Assembly (NCBI RefSeq): GCF_900102795.1
Contig: NZ_FMWG01000009.1
Span: 62,001 to 126,000, forward strand
Length of the DNA: 64,000 nucleotides
Reading direction: 5' to 3'
DNA from: Epibacterium ulvae
GTDB taxonomy: Bacteria > Pseudomonadota > Alphaproteobacteria > Rhodobacterales > Rhodobacteraceae
In this document: positions 61,102 through 64,000 of the stretch, one piece after another
How positions within the stretch are numbered: position 1 is the first letter of the stretch
Layout: each line of letters begins with the position of its first letter
Notes under the pieces: generated by a model
What the model saw: only the letters and a program-made list of their open reading frames with translations
Told to the model about the DNA's origin: nothing
The model's database searches: none
Program-made: the position numbers and the translations under genes

Positions 61102-62241
61102 TTAGCGCGGTCTGTGAATATTGGCGCTTTGGATCAATCCAAAGGCCCCCATCAGGACGAGCATAACGGAGCCACCATAGGACACCATTGGCAAAGGCAC
61201 ACCCACAACCGGCATCAACCCCATGACCATCGACATGTTCACCGCAAAGAACAGGAAGAATGTCAGTGCAATCCCCATTGTAAGCAGAGAGGAGAACCGG
61301 TCTTTGTTTGCGATCGCCGCAGCAATCGCAAAAATGATGACCAGCATATAGATGCTCAGCAGACTGAACGCCCCGACAAATCCAAATTCTTCTGCGAGCG
61401 TCGTAAAGATAAAGTCGGTGTGTTTCTCAGGCAAAAAATTCAACCGGGACTGAGTGCCCTGCATGAAACCCCTTCCAGACCAGCCGCCCGAACCAAGTGC
61501 GATTTTGGATTGTGTGATGTGATACCCCGCGCCCAAAGGGTCTTGGGATGGGTCCAAAAACGTATCAATCCGGCGATATTGATAGTCTTTCAAAAGCTGC
61601 CATTCCGTGCTTCGACTTTGAAAGACAGCGGCAACAAGACCCACGCCAGATGCAATGACTGCAGCGAAATAGGCCCAGTGAACGCCCGCGAGAAACATAA
61701 CACCGCCGCCTGCAGCCATCAGCAGAATTGAGGTCCCAAGGTCAGGCTGTTTCAAGACCAATGCAGTTGGGGCCAAAATCATAACAACGGGCAGTATTAC
61801 CCAGAAGGGGCGCGATGTCTTTTCTGGAGGTAGCCAGTCATAATAGGCTGCTAGCAGCATAACGAGGGTGATTTTCATCAACTCGGACGGCTGTAAGCGC
61901 ATGAAACCAAGGTCGATCCACCGCTGTGCCCCCATGCCGACGCTGCCAAAAAATTCAACTGCGATGAGAAGACCAAAAGCGCCTAGATAAGCCAGTACAG
62001 ATATATTTCGCCAGAACCAGATTGGAATGATAGCTACAAAAAGCATCACCCCTAAGCCAAGCAAAAACCGTTTCATTTGGGGTTCCGCCCAAGTTGAGAA
62101 AGACCCACCTGCCACCGAATAGAGCATCAAAAAGCCAACGCTTGCGATAGTGATCGTCAGCAAAAGCAGTGGCCAGTTCAGATAGAGAACCTTGCGAAAC
62201 CCGCTTGGGATGGTCTGTGCGTTGTTGGACAAGTAGGTCAT
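61102..62241 (-). CDS. rodA: RodA, peptidoglycan glycosyltransferase of the elongasome
   Basis: The 379-residue SEDS protein has ten predicted membrane helices and the family signatures: the conserved QPSELMKI loop, LKQPDLGTSILLMAAGG (essential Asp in the GxD... region), and GVPLPMVSYGGSVMLVLMG. It polymerises lipid II for rod-shape growth with PBP2. Its ATG overlaps the mrdA TGA by 4 nt (ATGA), so the two partners are made together. Confidence 0.96.
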   Translation of the reverse strand: MTYLSNNAQTIPSGFRKVLYLNWPLLLLTITIASVGFLMLYSVAGGSFSTWAEPQMKRFLLGLGVMLFVAIIPIWFWRNISVLAYLGAFGLLIAVEFFGSVGMGAQRWIDLGFMRLQPSELMKITLVMLLAAYYDWLPPEKTSRPFWVILPVVMILAPTALVLKQPDLGTSILLMAAGGGVMFLAGVHWAYFAAVIASGVGLVAAVFQSRSTEWQLLKDYQYRRIDTFLDPSQDPLGAGYHITQSKIALGSGGWSGRGFMQGTQSRLNFLPEKHTDFIFTTLAEEFGFVGAFSLLSIYMLVIIFAIAAAIANKDRFSSLLTMGIALTFFLFFAVNMSMVMGLMPVVGVPLPMVSYGGSVMLVLMGAFGLIQSANIHRPR

Positions 62242-64000
62242 GCTTGATCTTTCAACGATGATTGATGGGCTTTTTCCTGTTCGCGTTGCAGTCGCTCCTG
62301 CAGGGCTTTGATCCGGCTACGATCTGCTTTTGGGTAGGCTTCAAGCGGTGGTGTGCCACCGTAAAGCGCCTGCAATAGGATATCACGCGCAATTGGTGCT
62401 GCAGCTTTGGATCCACCGCCGCCATGCTCGACCACAACTGAGATCGCAAATTTTGGATTATCATAGGGGGCAAAGCTTACAAATAATGCGTGATCTCGGC
62501 GCTCCCAAGGTAGATCTTCGTTGCGAATGACACCTGCAGCGCGTTCTGCTGCGGTGATATTACGCACCTGGCTGGTGCCAGTCTTGCCTGCCATGCGCAT
62601 GTCTTCGCTGACAATGCGGCTACCATAGCCTGTGCCGCGGCGTTCGTTGCTGACGGAGTACATGCCCCGCCGCACCACGCGCAAGATGTTCTCGTTCATG
62701 CCAAGGCTTTCGCCTGCCCCCGAAGGTTGCTCAACGCCATCTATTGATTTCAAAAGTCGTGGCGTGACAGAGCGCCCAGTGGCCAATCGTGCGGTCATGA
62801 CCGCCAATTGCATCGGTGAGGCAAGCATATATCCTTGCCCGATTGAGGCATTCACTGTGTCACCAACCAGCCAATCCTGATCGTAGCTTTGTTTTTTCCA
62901 TTCTTTGTCAGGGGCCAATCCACTTGCCACCGCTGACATCGGTAGGTCGTGGCGAATACCCAAGCCAAAACGCCGCGCCATTGCAGAGATCTTTTCGATC
63001 CCGACCTTGATGGCGAGATCATAATAATAAACATCGCAAGAGCCTTTGAGAGACTCGTTCAGATTGACATGACCATGACCTGCACGTTTCCAGCAATGGA
63101 AACGACGGCCTGAGACTTCTAGATGGCCGGGGCACCAAACTGTGTCCTCGGTTCCAACGATACCTTCTTCAAGTGCAGCAAGCGCCACAATCATTTTAAA
63201 AGTAGATCCCGGAGGATAGGTGCCTTGTACTGTTTTGTTGGCAAGGGGGCGGTAAGGATCACTGGTCAAAGAGCGATAGTCGGGTCCAGAAATCCCCCGT
63301 ACAAAAAGATTAGGATCAAAGCTGGGAGATGAGGAGATGGCGCGTAAATCGCCGGTCTCGCAATCGATTACGACGGCGCTTGCGCTTTCATTGCCTAGGC
63401 GTGCTTGGGTATAAGCCTGAAGATCTGCATCGAGGGTCAGCTGCATGTCGCCGCCAGCCTCACCTTCCCGACGGCCAAGTTCCCGCATTATTCGCCCATA
63501 GGCGTTGACTTCAACCTGTTTGGTGCCAGCTTTACCGCGCAATTGTTCTTCGAGTTTGGCTTCAAACCCGACTTTTCCAAACTGAAAGCGAGGGGTGAGC
63601 AAAATAGGATCTGGATTCTCCATTTTAGACAGATCGTAGTCTGATACAGGCCCCACATATCCCACCACATGTGCAAAATCTGCATTTTGCGGGTATATGC
63701 GTGTCAGGCCGACCTCAGGAGAGATACCCGGCAGCGCGGGTGCATTGGCGGCGACTTTTGCGATATCTTCCCAAGCAACCTGATCTGAAAGCGTGATGCG
63801 ATGGAAGGGACGGGAATTCTTGATATCCACCATGGCTTTTTCGATATCTTCATCTGGAATATCGATTAGTTTGCGCAGCCTAGAGATGGCAACTTCAACA
63901 TCGTCGCTGTTTTCCGGAACGATTACAATGCGATAGGATGGGGAATTTTGTGCAATAACTTTACCATTGCGATCAAAAATACGCCCACGGGCTGGTGGTA
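62238..64000 (-). CDS. mrdA: Penicillin-binding protein 2 (D,D-transpeptidase), 5' partial
   Basis: The frame stays open from the TGA at 62238 to the right edge, so about 587 C-terminal residues are in view and the start is outside. Read upstream of 63833 it continues through PARGRIFDRNGKVIAQNSPS, the conserved class B PBP N-terminal motif, so an internal methionine at 63833 is not the start. Transpeptidase motifs are the catalytic Ser in PPGSTFKMIVAL (SxxK), SCD in LKGSCDVYYYDL, and KTG in MAGKTGTSQV. It crosslinks peptidoglycan made by RodA. The last ~40 residues are a charged cytoplasm-like tail. A mreBCD operon would be expected beyond the edge. Confidence 0.95.
   Translation of the reverse strand, partial: PPARGRIFDRNGKVIAQNSPSYRIVIVPENSDDVEVAISRLRKLIDIPDEDIEKAMVDIKNSRPFHRITLSDQVAWEDIAKVAANAPALPGISPEVGLTRIYPQNADFAHVVGYVGPVSDYDLSKMENPDPILLTPRFQFGKVGFEAKLEEQLRGKAGTKQVEVNAYGRIMRELGRREGEAGGDMQLTLDADLQAYTQARLGNESASAVVIDCETGDLRAISSSPSFDPNLFVRGISGPDYRSLTSDPYRPLANKTVQGTYPPGSTFKMIVALAALEEGIVGTEDTVWCPGHLEVSGRRFHCWKRAGHGHVNLNESLKGSCDVYYYDLAIKVGIEKISAMARRFGLGIRHDLPMSAVASGLAPDKEWKKQSYDQDWLVGDTVNASIGQGYMLASPMQLAVMTARLATGRSVTPRLLKSIDGVEQPSGAGESLGMNENILRVVRRGMYSVSNERRGTGYGSRIVSEDMRMAGKTGTSQVRNITAAERAAGVIRNEDLPWERRDHALFVSFAPYDNPKFAISVVVEHGGGGSKAAAPIARDILLQALYGGTPPLEAYPKADRSRIKALQERLQREQEKAHQSSLKDQA

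Noticed and set aside
61003-61731. 242-codon plus-strand frame across ghrA and rodA
   Set aside because: Antisense to two conserved genes and unusually rich in His and Gln, as expected for a reverse-complement artefact.
63833-64000. Start of mrdA at the methionine codon 63833
   Set aside because: The frame continues upstream through the conserved PARGRIFDRNGK motif, so the gene extends beyond the window.

Overview
The window reads as a chromosomal segment of a marine alphaproteobacterium of the Rhodobacterales (Roseobacter group). This rests on recognisable protein families and gene order: taurine dissimilation genes tpa-tauR-xsc-pta next to a SoeABC-type sulfite dehydrogenase, a RpoHII-like heat-shock sigma factor, a MoeB with an N-terminal membrane anchor, and a separate (unfused) MnmD. 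No rRNA, IS element or CRISPR array was seen. One tRNA and one integrase remnant were found.

Layout. 1-12 kb: housekeeping and stress genes (HAD phosphatase fragment, map, sfsA, a CinA-like molybdopterin-binding protein, a GNAT enzyme, an OmpA-like protein, a LysR regulator, an ECF sigma/anti-sigma pair, fadH, rppH, a PfkB sugar/nucleoside kinase, nth). 12-20 kb: an Ada-like repair protein, an OmpA lipoprotein, an FMN reductase, a divergent MnmC-like oxidoreductase/mnmD pair, a DMT exporter, a soluble lytic transglycosylase and dapA. 20-32.4 kb: an all-minus-strand taurine block. Tpa makes sulfoacetaldehyde, Xsc releases acetyl phosphate and sulfite, Pta makes acetyl-CoA, SoeABC oxidises sulfite to sulfate, and a YeiH-type membrane protein is the candidate anion exporter. 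TauR is the regulator. Two pairs of direct repeats with the same 23-bp period lie upstream of tpa and of xsc. An uncharacterised gene is translationally coupled between soeA and soeB. No taurine importer lies in the window.

32.9-40.1 kb: a LacI-controlled ABC sugar-import operon with a cytoplasmic GH63/GH37-like glycosidase. One permease carries a DUF11-like Ig domain in the loop that corresponds to the MalF P2 loop. The other has about four extra N-terminal membrane helices. 40.2-40.7 kb: a truncated integrase beside a tRNA-Met gene, a likely old integration scar. 41-50.6 kb: trpS, a rhomboid-like protein lacking both catalytic residues, murJ, glnD, an LpoA-like lipoprotein, rsmI, yraN and gshB. 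50.7-64 kb: comM/yifB, a GST, a histidine phosphatase with cobU, rpoH, coaBC, dut, moeB, an M3 peptidase, a GhrA-like dehydrogenase, rodA and the 3' part of the PBP2 gene, which runs off the right edge.

Genes are tightly packed, with many ATGA or TAATG stop/start overlaps. Functions are assigned by reading the protein sequences. No database search was possible.
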